Shown here: positions 8,501 to 14,465 of the stretch, piece by piece
How the letters are laid out: every line of letters begins with the position of its first letter
How positions within the stretch are numbered: the first letter of the stretch is position 1
Assembly (NCBI GenBank): GCA_937996755.1
Contig: CALKUS010000259.1
Location: forward strand, 1-15,190
Origin: an uncultured Pseudomonadota bacterium
Lineage (GTDB): Bacteria; Pseudomonadota; Gammaproteobacteria; Xanthomonadales; Ahniellaceae
DNA length: 15,190 nt
Direction: 5' to 3'
Translations under genes and position numbers: made by a program
Notes under the pieces: model-generated
What the model was told of the DNA's origin: nothing
Seen by the model: only the letters and a program-made list of their open reading frames with translations
The model's database searches: none

Positions 8501-9587
8501 CCAGGTCGAGGACTCCGGCCCCGGCGTGCCCGCCGGGCACCGGCGCGCGATCTTCGAGCGCTTCTACCAGGTCGACGGCAGCATGCGGCGCGCGCATGAG
8601 GGTTCCGGCATCGGCCTCGCGCTCGCGCGCGAGATCGTGACGTTGCACGGCGGCCACCTCGAGTACACCGAGTCGGCGCTCGGTGGCGCCGGCTTTCGCA
8701 TGTCCTTGCCGCGCTCGGCCGAGCCGGTTGCGCCCGGAAACATGGAGCCGACCGCGACGGCTGCATCACTCGAGGACGCTTCGCACGCGATCGCCACCAC
8801 CTCGATCGACGAGCGCCCCTGCGTGCTGCTCGTCGAGGACCAGTCGACGCTGCGCACCTACCTGCGCCAGGCGCTGTCCGACCGCTACGAGGTGCTCGAA
8901 GCCGCGAACGGCAACGAGGGCCTGCAGGTCGCGCGCGCGACCTTGCCCGACGTCATCGTGAGCGACGTGATGATGCCCGGCATGGACGGTGTCGAGATGA
9001 CGCGCGTGCTGCGCGCCGACGTCGCGACGCGCGCGATCCCGCTGCTGTTCCTGACGGCGCTCGATGGCGAGCACGAACGAATCGCCGGCCTGCTCGCCGG
9101 CGGCGACCATTGGCTGACGAAGCCGTTCAGCGCGCAGGTGGTGCGGGCGCACATCGACGCGCAGCTGCGCTCGCGCCGCTGGCTGGTCGAGTCGCTGCAG
9201 CCGGCGGCGGCACCAGCCGGGGTCGCGGCGAAGCCCACGCCGCCGACGCTGCTCGCGCGCGCCGAGGCGATCATCCGCGGCCACCTGGACGACGAGGCTT
9301 TCGACCTCGACGCGCTGGTGCGCGCGCTCGCGACCAGCCGCTCGCAACTGCACCGCAAGCTGCAGGCCGAGCACGGCCTGAGCCCGGGCGAGCTGATCAC
9401 GCGCACCCGCCTGCGCGCGGCCGCCGAGCTGCTCGCCGCGGGTCGCGGCAGCGTGACCGAGGTCTGCTACAGCGTCGGCTTCCGCAGCCTCAGCTCGTTC
9501 AGCCGCGCGTTCAAGCTCGCGTTCGGCTGCAACCCGGGCGAATACGCCGATCGCGCGCGGCGAGCGGTTCCGGAACCGACGACGTAG
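5520..9587 (+). CDS. Hybrid two-component system: propeller sensor, kinase, receiver, AraC-type regulator
   Basis: This 1355-residue one-chain signalling protein has the architecture known as HTCS, best known from Bacteroides polysaccharide-use loci. An N-terminal signal/anchor (1-30) leads to a periplasmic region of two-component-regulator propeller repeats (for example GLPSNSLTALAEDADGLVW near 49 and GADGTMWVG near 375), then a Y_Y_Y domain (about 696-775) and a membrane segment (about 782-802, LAGLLLVASVVAAFVV). Cytoplasmic parts are HisKA with phospho-acceptor His854 in NISHELKTPL; an ATPase domain with N-box Asn966/Asn970, D998-S-G and G1028-S-G-I-G1032; a receiver domain with Glu1106/Asp1107, phospho-acceptor Asp1149 in SDVMMPG and Lys1201 in LTKPF; and an AraC-type helix-turn-helix (about 1244-1345). 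All catalytic residues are present, so it should be active. The ligand is unknown; the family often senses oligosaccharides. Neighbouring secreted-protein genes with the shared 37-bp element are plausible targets. Start at 5520 lacks a strong Shine-Dalgarno; ATG at 5565 is possible but would shorten the n-region. Confidence 0.93.
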   Translation: MRCLERWLRVGCACAMAYGALACGRADAAAPADRAVVARAQRQWTVEQGLPSNSLTALAEDADGLVWIATLAGLVRFDGVTFVVHDAARHANLGSDRFTTMKRTPDGALWLSTEQYDLYRFAGDAFTRVDDASVLSVAQSPEGWLAYGTTKGILVVGPDGPKLLPSAVTDARVLELDWPETGMLLALSDAELVEVAQPLAATARRTRSRPMPGPNSGALLQRRDGSVLVGTRAGLRQLDRDWSLPATTLVADEPVLALDSLDRADVMVGTSTRIGELSGTALTWMAPNRDSLGEEPLQLRIGDETWHVLADRIEHDGTDGVRAPSRIADALVDHEGNLWLATNSSGLMQVHTSQALLLGRSEGLAGDNVYPILAGADGTMWVGTLDGGLQRLRGEDPRDWTRVALPFGVVWSLHAARDGALWVGGDGVCVLRGEACSRDGLPAELQQQTPTRAIHEDPHGRMWVGTVWGLWRGDAGQWRMLPADQGTQPGRAARAFVDDGDARLWVATNGDGVIELRNGARVRRIATEQGLGSNSVRALWRDGESGDLWAGTENRGLCRVRVASASRVDCVGRAQGLPSSGMHAIMADAAGRFWINSNQGVYTLERAELDSVLDHGGTLTQVRVYDSRSGLRSSEGNGGVSPPAARDPAGRLWFPTQSGIAIFDPSLSTASAHAPVARVDAARVGSETIRAPTRIALAPPHRDLALLLTANSYQDAEHVRFRYRLGDQPWRDAGTRRELELTQLPPGEWTLALQARNAGAQWPDDSTLLQVSVLPMWHERWWVRALAGLLLVASVVAAFVVRGRVLRARQRELEAQVVARTGELAAALDTVRTQHEDLARLHRSRTEFAANISHELKTPLTLLTAPLADHPGIAAVVGADLFAAMRDSGQRMQRLLRQLADLHLIDSAAMRLRRSATSVNAFVVHCVLPFAALAEQRGLELVQRSSIDDGVAIDIDAFQFEKVLGNLLSNAIKFTPPPGRIDVTVSTNDARVVVQVEDSGPGVPAGHRRAIFERFYQVDGSMRRAHEGSGIGLALAREIVTLHGGHLEYTESALGGAGFRMSLPRSAEPVAPGNMEPTATAASLEDASHAIATTSIDERPCVLLVEDQSTLRTYLRQALSDRYEVLEAANGNEGLQVARATLPDVIVSDVMMPGMDGVEMTRVLRADVATRAIPLLFLTALDGEHERIAGLLAGGDHWLTKPFSAQVVRAHIDAQLRSRRWLVESLQPAAAPAGVAAKPTPPTLLARAEAIIRGHLDDEAFDLDALVRALATSRSQLHRKLQAEHGLSPGELITRTRLRAAAELLAAGRGSVTEVCYSVGFRSLSSFSRAFKLAFGCNPGEYADRARRAVPEPTT

Positions 9588-9620
9588 CGCGGGCGGCGCG
9601 GCCGTCCGCGCGCGAGCCTG

Positions 9621-9648
9621 TGTCCGTGCGATCCGGGACGCACGGACA
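9621..9648 (+). terminator. Perfect 10-bp inverted repeat after the hybrid sensor gene
   Basis: TGTCCGTGCG (9621-9630) and CGCACGGACA (9639-9648) are exact reverse complements with an 8-nt loop, 34 nt after the sensor's stop. No T-tract follows. The right arm is shared with copy B of the 37-bp element, so this could be a terminator, a dyad operator, or both. Confidence 0.4.
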
Positions 9649-9671
9649 AACGTCCGGAACGCTCGGACAAG
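9635..9671 (+). promoter_or_regulatory. 37-bp intergenic element, copy B (possible operator)
   Basis: This copy is 31/37 identical to 2237-2273. GGACAA occurs at 9644-9649 and 9665-9670, the same 21-bp step as in copy A, and the central CGTCCGG is kept. It lies about 45 bp before the small ORF at 9716 and 48 bp after the sensor gene. A -10-like TAGGGT follows at 9692-9697. The conserved blocks (GGGACGC, CGGACAA, CGTCCGG, GGACAAG) with mismatches confined to the joints suggest a protein binding site, but a dispersed repeat is not excluded. Confidence 0.55.
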
Positions 9672-9715
9672 GCCTCGTCCGTTCATCGGCATAGGGTCGA
9701 AGCCATCCGCCGCCG

Positions 9716-9910
9716 ATGGTCGAGCCCGTGCCGCGCAAACGACTGCTGACCGATCCCTCCAGCGGGAACCTCGAGCTGGAAGTCGCCGCCTTGCGCGCCG
9801 TGCTCGGTGCCCTGCCCGTGCGCAGCGCGCCCGTGCTGCCGGTCGCACCGATCGCACGGGAGCCCGCGCAAGCCGCCGCTGACGAGGTCGATGGCCATGA
9901 AGATGAGTGA
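9716..9910 (+). CDS. Small protein of 64 residues, possibly coupled to the downstream gene
   Basis: I do not recognise this protein. The 64-residue frame begins RKRLLTDPSSGNLELEVAALR after a short lead and ends acidic (DEVDGHEDE). It has no signal peptide or membrane segment. Support for coding is internal: about four fifths of third codon positions are G or C while second positions are much more mixed, as in the real genes here. The competing frame that extends the next gene upstream (from 9807) would be poor in basic coding signature and would bury the signal peptide. Its stop (9908-9910) overlaps the start codons of the next gene (9891/9897/9903), as in translational coupling. Against it: no Shine-Dalgarno before 9716. 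It could be a leader peptide, a small partner protein, or chance. Confidence 0.45.
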   Translation: MVEPVPRKRLLTDPSSGNLELEVAALRAVLGALPVRSAPVLPVAPIAREPAQAAADEVDGHEDE

Positions 9911-11792
9911 CTTCCAGCTGCTCGCCGCCGCCGCACTGTTCGCCGCGCATCTCGTCGCTGCCGACGCCCGCGCCGCGATTCTCGTGCAGGACTTCAACGA
10001 CGTCGCGGAGTTTCCGGTTCCACCGCCGGGCGGACCGGGCAACTTCTGCCCGCAGTCCGCGCCGTTCGTCGCGGCGGGATGGCAGGTGATCAACAATTCC
10101 GAGCCATCGCCGTTCGGGAGCACCTGGTGCGTCAGCCAGGGCTATCCGGTCGCCTCGGGCGTCTTTCCGCCGGACCAGTCGTTCCCGTCGCTCGCGGGCG
10201 ACGACGCGTTCGCCGGACTCGGCTGGTGGTCCACCTGGGAATACAACAGGCCGATTTCGCTGTGGATGATTTCGCCGACGGTGGAATTCGGCGCCGGCGC
10301 CACGCTGGAGTTCTGGACTCGCCACGTCACGGACCCCACGGCCACGCGCGATCGCCTGCAGGTCCGACTGGGGCCCGCGGGACCGGCGAACGTCGGTACC
10401 GCGCCCGCCGATGTCGGCCAGTTCACCGATCTGCTGCTCGACATCAATCCGAACCAGCAGGGCGACTTCACGTGCCCGCCGGACGGCATCGTCGCCGACC
10501 CGCCCGCGTCGATCCCGGGCTACCCGCAGACCTGGTGCCGCGTGCGCTTGCCGCTGCAGCTCGCAGCCGGCTTCCGTCGCATTGCGTTCCGCTACTACTC
10601 GGCCGGCGGTGCAAGCATTCCACCGCGGCAGCTGTTCATCGGCGTGGACAGCGTGCGTTTCGACCCGGGCAAGTTCGCGCCGCCGTCGTTGCGAGTCGAC
10701 GAATCGCAGTCCACGTTCGAAGCGCTCGGAGGGCGGCTCGTCGGTGAGACGGGGACGTTCACGATTCCCGTGATCCTGCAGACGCCCGGTACGGGGGATG
10801 CGGTCACGACGCTCGAAGCGGAGCCCATGACGCCGCCGTTCCGCAATTTCACGTCGGTGTCGGCGCAGGGCTCGACGCTGAGCGCGAATGCGATCACGGG
10901 CGAGTGCGTCCGCGGGGACACCGGCGTCGACAGGACCGTGCAGTTCTACCAGGCGCAAGGCGCGCAGCCGCCGATTCCCATCACCATGCGCACGCTGCGT
11001 TGCGGCCGCGGCGTCGGCCGGACGCAATACAACCGCTATGCCGACACGGTGCGCGCCGACGATCCGCGCATCTACTGGCGGCTCGGCGAGGACAGCGGCA
11101 ACGCGCTCAACTCGGCCACCGGGCCGAGCAGCGTCGGGAGCATCGGCGTCGGCGTGCTGAGCGGCACGTCGCCGTACGAGCGGCGGCAACCACCCGTGAT
11201 GCCGTACGGATCGCCGAACGATTTCGCCATCCGTATCCAGGCCAGCTCCGACCTCCGCTTCTCGAGCGGCGCATTCGACAAGCTCCCGGCCGGCGCCGAC
11301 GGCATCACGTTCGAGCTGTGGTTGCGGGACGACGGCGCCATCCCGAACCAGTACACGAACCTGGTCGGCGACCGCCAGGCCACGCTCGGCAACTCGTTCG
11401 CGTTCCTGTATCGCGCGCCCGGCAATTCGCTGCGCATGCACGTGATGACGACGAACGGACTGATGTCGGTGAACACGGCGAGCAACACCATCGCGGCGTC
11501 ATCGCCGCAGCACGTCGCCGCGACCTGGTCGGCCGTCACGGGCGAGATCCGCATCTACGTCGACGGCGTCGAATTGCCGACGACGGTCGTCGCCGGCAGC
11601 AATCCGACCACGGGCGCGCCGGTGAACACGGCGGCCAATCCGATCTACAGCCTTTCCGATCTCGCCGAGATCCTCTCCGCCTCGACGACGACGTTCGACG
11701 AGGTCGCGGTCTACTCGCACGTGCTGTCGGCGGAGCGCATCCGCGTGCACAACGACGTCGGCCGCAGCTTCGGCGACGGCTTCGGCGACTGA
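9897..11792 (+). CDS. Secreted choice-of-anchor-J / LamG-like protein, paralog 1
   Basis: The protein has 631 residues. Residues 1-26 form a signal peptide (LLAAAALFAAHLVAADARA). Residues about 28-255 look like a choice-of-anchor-J or cleaved-adhesin type domain: ILVQDFNDV, GWQVINNS, SLWMISPTVEFG, ATLEFWTRHV and DRLQVRLG are typical strands. A linker follows, then a LamG/concanavalin-A-like domain at about 380-620, with IYWRLGE at its start, FELWLRDD, HVAATWSAVTGEIRIYVDG and TTTFDEVAVYSHVLS. The chain ends RSFGDGFGD. Both domains are beta-sandwich modules linked in other proteins to carbohydrate or protein binding; no catalytic motif is seen. Start 9897 has GAGG at 9884-9887 with 9-nt spacing; ATG at 9891 (3 nt) and 9903 are alternatives. 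The next gene is a paralog 42 bp downstream, so the two are probably one operon preceded by element B. Confidence 0.88.
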   Translation: MKMSDFQLLAAAALFAAHLVAADARAAILVQDFNDVAEFPVPPPGGPGNFCPQSAPFVAAGWQVINNSEPSPFGSTWCVSQGYPVASGVFPPDQSFPSLAGDDAFAGLGWWSTWEYNRPISLWMISPTVEFGAGATLEFWTRHVTDPTATRDRLQVRLGPAGPANVGTAPADVGQFTDLLLDINPNQQGDFTCPPDGIVADPPASIPGYPQTWCRVRLPLQLAAGFRRIAFRYYSAGGASIPPRQLFIGVDSVRFDPGKFAPPSLRVDESQSTFEALGGRLVGETGTFTIPVILQTPGTGDAVTTLEAEPMTPPFRNFTSVSAQGSTLSANAITGECVRGDTGVDRTVQFYQAQGAQPPIPITMRTLRCGRGVGRTQYNRYADTVRADDPRIYWRLGEDSGNALNSATGPSSVGSIGVGVLSGTSPYERRQPPVMPYGSPNDFAIRIQASSDLRFSSGAFDKLPAGADGITFELWLRDDGAIPNQYTNLVGDRQATLGNSFAFLYRAPGNSLRMHVMTTNGLMSVNTASNTIAASSPQHVAATWSAVTGEIRIYVDGVELPTTVVAGSNPTTGAPVNTAANPIYSLSDLAEILSASTTTFDEVAVYSHVLSAERIRVHNDVGRSFGDGFGD

Positions 11793-11834
11793 CGCGTCGC
11801 GCCTCCATCTGCCATCGAACGAGGAACACGGACC

Positions 11835-13754
11835 ATGTCTGCGACCATGAAACGACTCGCGCGAACCCGGGCGGGCGTGCTCGCGTTGTTGTTCGCGTGC
11901 GCCCCGCCCGTCGGCGCCGCCGTGCTCACCGAGGATTTCGCGGCGGTCGCGCCATTCCCGTCGGTTCCGTCCGGGCCCGGCACGTCCTGTCCGCAGGACG
12001 CGGGCTTCCTCTCGCGCGGCTGGCGCGTGATCAATACGTCGGCCGGCGCGGGCGGCAGCTCGCCGAACACGCTGTGCGTGACGCAGGGCTTCAGCGAGGG
12101 CTTCCCGCCCGACATCACGTTCTATGCGCAGGATCTCTCGGCGCGCGAATTCGCGGGCATGTCGGTGCGCGCGTCGCAGTCCGGCGAGACGTCGCTGTGG
12201 ATGATTTCGCCGCGCGTCGATTTCGGCACGGGCGCCACGCTCGAATTCTGGACGCGCAACGTGGCGCCCAACAACGGCTTCTGGGGCCACGACCGCTTGC
12301 AGGTGCGGCTGATGACGGCGCCCGGCGCGCCGGACGTCGGCAGCACGGCGACTTCGCTCGGCCAGTTCAACACGCTGCTGCTCGACGTCAATCCCACGGG
12401 CACGACGGCATTCGATCCGTGCACGAACCAGGTCTACGTCGATCCGCACACGCTCGCGAACTTTCCGAGCTTCGACTGGTGCCGCATCCGCCTGACGGCT
12501 GCGAGCGGCCTGCCGACGCAGGGCAGCGGCTACATCGCGTTCCGCTACTGGACGCCGGCGATCGCGACCATACCGTTCCCCACCGTCGTCGGCATCGACA
12601 CGCTCACGTACGACCCCGGTGTCGTCGCGAACGCCGCGCCGACGCTCGCATTCGGGGTCCCGGTGGGCAGCACCGTATTGCCGACCGGATCGGCGCTGCG
12701 CGGCGCCACGAACGAGTTCCACATCCCCGTCGCCATCGACACGGTCGGCTCCGGCAGCGGGCCCAACACGATCACCACGCTCCAGTGCGCCGCTCCGAGC
12801 GCGCCGATCGCCGGCTTCGCGCAGCAGATCGTCGCGACGCCCGCTGGGCTGCTCGGCGGCAATGAGTTGGGCGGCACCTGCCTGCGCGGCGACAACGACG
12901 TCACGCAGACGCTCAACTGCACCTTGACGGTCGGCGCGCAGCCGCCGTCGAACGTCGCGTTCGTGCTGAGTTGCCCGCAGGGCATCAGCAGCCAGGCATA
13001 CAACCGCTACGCCGATGCCGTGCGCGCCGACGACCCGCGCATCTACTGGCGGCTCGGCGAAGGCAGCGGCAACGCGATCAACGCGGCGACCGGACCGGGC
13101 AGCATCGGCAACCTCGGCGACGGCGCGGTCAGCGCGACCATCGCGCGCAACCAGCCTGCCGTTCCCGCCACCGGCGTTCCGGGCGAAGGCTCGGTCTCGT
13201 TCAACGAGGGCAGCACCGAGATCGTGTCGAGCGGCGTGTTCGAGAAGCTGCCCGCGGGCGCCGGCGGCTTCAGCATGGAAACCTGGTTCCGGCTCGGCGC
13301 AGCGCCTTCCGACTACGTGAGCCTGGTCGGCGATCGCCCCTTCTCGCTGCAGGACTCGTTCATGTTCCTCTACGTGCTGCCCACGCAGCAGCTGCGCCTG
13401 CACGTTTTCACCCAGCAGGGCCTGAACGCCATCGACACGACCGGCCCGGCATTGCAGGTCGGCGAGCCGTACCACGTGGTCGCGACCTGGGCCGCGGTGA
13501 GCGGCCAGATGCGCATCTACCTCAACGGCCGCGAGGCGCCCGTCGCCACGACCGCGGGCACCAATCCCACGCAGGACCTGGGCTTCAATTCCGGGCGCAA
13601 CCCGATCTTCATCGGGGCGGACCTGTTCGAAACCACGGTCGGCGCACCGGTCTCCCTCGACGAGACGGCCGTGTACTCGAAGGTGCTCGCGCCCGCGCGC
13701 ATCCAGCTGCACTACGACCTCGGCTCCCTGCTCGGCGACGGGTTCGAGGGTTGA
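11835..13754 (+). CDS. Secreted choice-of-anchor-J / LamG-like protein, paralog 2
   Basis: The protein has 639 residues and the same plan as the preceding gene: signal peptide 1-28 (MKRLARTRAGVLALLFACA, then VGA), anchor-J-like domain about 30-260 (VLTEDFAAV, GWRVINTS, SLWMISPRVDFG, ATLEFWTRNV, DRLQVRL), linker, and LamG-like domain about 391-630 (FSMETWFRLG, HVVATWAAVSGQMRIYLNG, VSLDETAVYSKVLA). The most conserved stretch between the paralogs is the LamG entry, RYADxVRADDPRIYWRLGE. It ends GSLLGDGFEG. Start 11835 is set by GAGGAA at 11821-11826, 8 nt upstream; ATG at 11847 is too far. The linker and middle strands have diverged more than the core motifs, so the duplication is old rather than recent. 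Likely a secreted or surface-bound lectin- or adhesin-like protein; ligand unknown. Confidence 0.89.
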   Translation: MSATMKRLARTRAGVLALLFACAPPVGAAVLTEDFAAVAPFPSVPSGPGTSCPQDAGFLSRGWRVINTSAGAGGSSPNTLCVTQGFSEGFPPDITFYAQDLSAREFAGMSVRASQSGETSLWMISPRVDFGTGATLEFWTRNVAPNNGFWGHDRLQVRLMTAPGAPDVGSTATSLGQFNTLLLDVNPTGTTAFDPCTNQVYVDPHTLANFPSFDWCRIRLTAASGLPTQGSGYIAFRYWTPAIATIPFPTVVGIDTLTYDPGVVANAAPTLAFGVPVGSTVLPTGSALRGATNEFHIPVAIDTVGSGSGPNTITTLQCAAPSAPIAGFAQQIVATPAGLLGGNELGGTCLRGDNDVTQTLNCTLTVGAQPPSNVAFVLSCPQGISSQAYNRYADAVRADDPRIYWRLGEGSGNAINAATGPGSIGNLGDGAVSATIARNQPAVPATGVPGEGSVSFNEGSTEIVSSGVFEKLPAGAGGFSMETWFRLGAAPSDYVSLVGDRPFSLQDSFMFLYVLPTQQLRLHVFTQQGLNAIDTTGPALQVGEPYHVVATWAAVSGQMRIYLNGREAPVATTAGTNPTQDLGFNSGRNPIFIGADLFETTVGAPVSLDETAVYSKVLAPARIQLHYDLGSLLGDGFEG

Positions 13755-13804
13755 ACGTCTGTGTCGGCGCGTGCGAACGGCTGTGTTCGTTCGGCGTTGT
13801 CGGC

Positions 13805-13810
13805 CAGAAT
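13805..13810 (+). promoter_or_regulatory. Candidate -10 box for the HHE protein gene
   Basis: CAGAAT followed by TCG and GGGCGTC lies 29 bp before the GTG at 13840 and shares its downstream flank with the box at 1056. It suggests the HHE gene has its own promoter rather than being the third gene of the anchor-J operon. Confidence 0.4.
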
Positions 13811-13839
13811 CGCGGGCGTCTTCCGACCGGAGCACGCCC

Positions 13840-14424
13840 GTGATCTTCGACGCCATCCGCGAAAGCCACGACCTGCAGCGCGATCTCTGCCGCAAGCTCA
13901 CCGCGTCGCGCGACGACGCCGCCGCCCGGCAGCTGCTGTTCCTGCAGCTGAAGGTCGAGCTGATGGCGCACGCGGCCGCCGAGGAGCGCTTCCTCTACGT
14001 CGCGTTGCTGATGACCGACGGCGGCCTCGATGCCTCGCGCCACGCGCTGCACGAGCACCACGAGGTCGACGAGCTGCTCGAGGACCTCACGACGCGCGAC
14101 AAGCGCCAGCCGGGCTGGCTCACGATCGCGAAGAAGCTCAGCTTCAAGGTGCGCCACCACCTGAAGGAAGAGGAGTCGAAGTTCTTCCAGGTCGCCGGGC
14201 GGCTGCTCTCCGCGTCGCAGAAGGTGCAGCTCGGTCGTCGCTACGCGCGCGAGATCGTGCGCATGCGCAAGCACTTCGCCGACGAGTACGCGTCCGTCGC
14301 CGTGTCGGAGAAGAGCGGTCGCGTCATGCCCGCGAAGCCCGCCGCACGCCGACCCGCGACGCGCGGCAACGCGCGCGCCGGCGCGCAGCGGCGCGGACGA
14401 AGCGAGCCGCGCCGGACGCGTTGA
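13840..14424 (+). CDS. Hemerythrin-like HHE-domain protein with basic C-terminal tail
   Basis: A 194-residue cytoplasmic four-helix protein of the hemerythrin HHE type, a fold that binds a di-iron centre and serves in oxygen, nitric oxide or iron-related sensing and stress. Candidate metal ligands fall in the family's order: His10 (RESHDLQ), His44 and Glu48 (HAAAEER), His71/His74 (HEHHEVDE), His107 and Glu111 (HHLKEEES). After about residue 160 the chain turns into an unstructured Arg/Ala/Pro-rich tail (AKPAARRPATRGNARAG and on to RRTR), like the DNA-binding tails of histone-H1-like proteins. Start: GTG at 13840 with GGAG at 13829-13832, 7 nt away, beginning directly at IFDAIRESH; the open frame back to ATG 13771 would put an extra Arg/Ser-rich piece before the domain and overlap the promoter-like box. 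Converges with the gene on the other strand, 24 bp apart. Confidence 0.85.
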   Translation: MIFDAIRESHDLQRDLCRKLTASRDDAAARQLLFLQLKVELMAHAAAEERFLYVALLMTDGGLDASRHALHEHHEVDELLEDLTTRDKRQPGWLTIAKKLSFKVRHHLKEEESKFFQVAGRLLSASQKVQLGRRYAREIVRMRKHFADEYASVAVSEKSGRVMPAKPAARRPATRGNARAGAQRRGRSEPRRTR

Positions 14425-14448
14425 GCCATCGGCGCCTGAACGAGCGCC

Positions 14449-14465
14449 TCAACGACCGTCGTTGA
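14449..14465. terminator. Inverted repeat between convergent genes
   Basis: TCAACGA (14449-14455), CCG, TCGTTGA (14459-14465) is a perfect 7-bp inverted repeat covering the stop codon of the minus-strand gene. A second, weaker pair, GGCGC (14431-14435) with GCGCC (14444-14448), lies beside it. Position suits a bidirectional terminator, but neither is followed by a T-tract. Confidence 0.25.

Noticed and set aside
3407..8599. A 1730-residue open frame on the plus strand running through two genes
   Set aside because: Its product is an Arg/Ala/Gly-rich low-complexity string without domains, and it overlaps two genes with clear signal peptides, domains and catalytic motifs. It is open only because stop codons are rare at this GC content.
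13771..13839. ATG at 13771 as start of the HHE protein
   Set aside because: No Shine-Dalgarno, adds an Arg/Ser-rich segment before the domain, and covers the likely -10 box; GTG at 13840 has GGAG at 7 nt.
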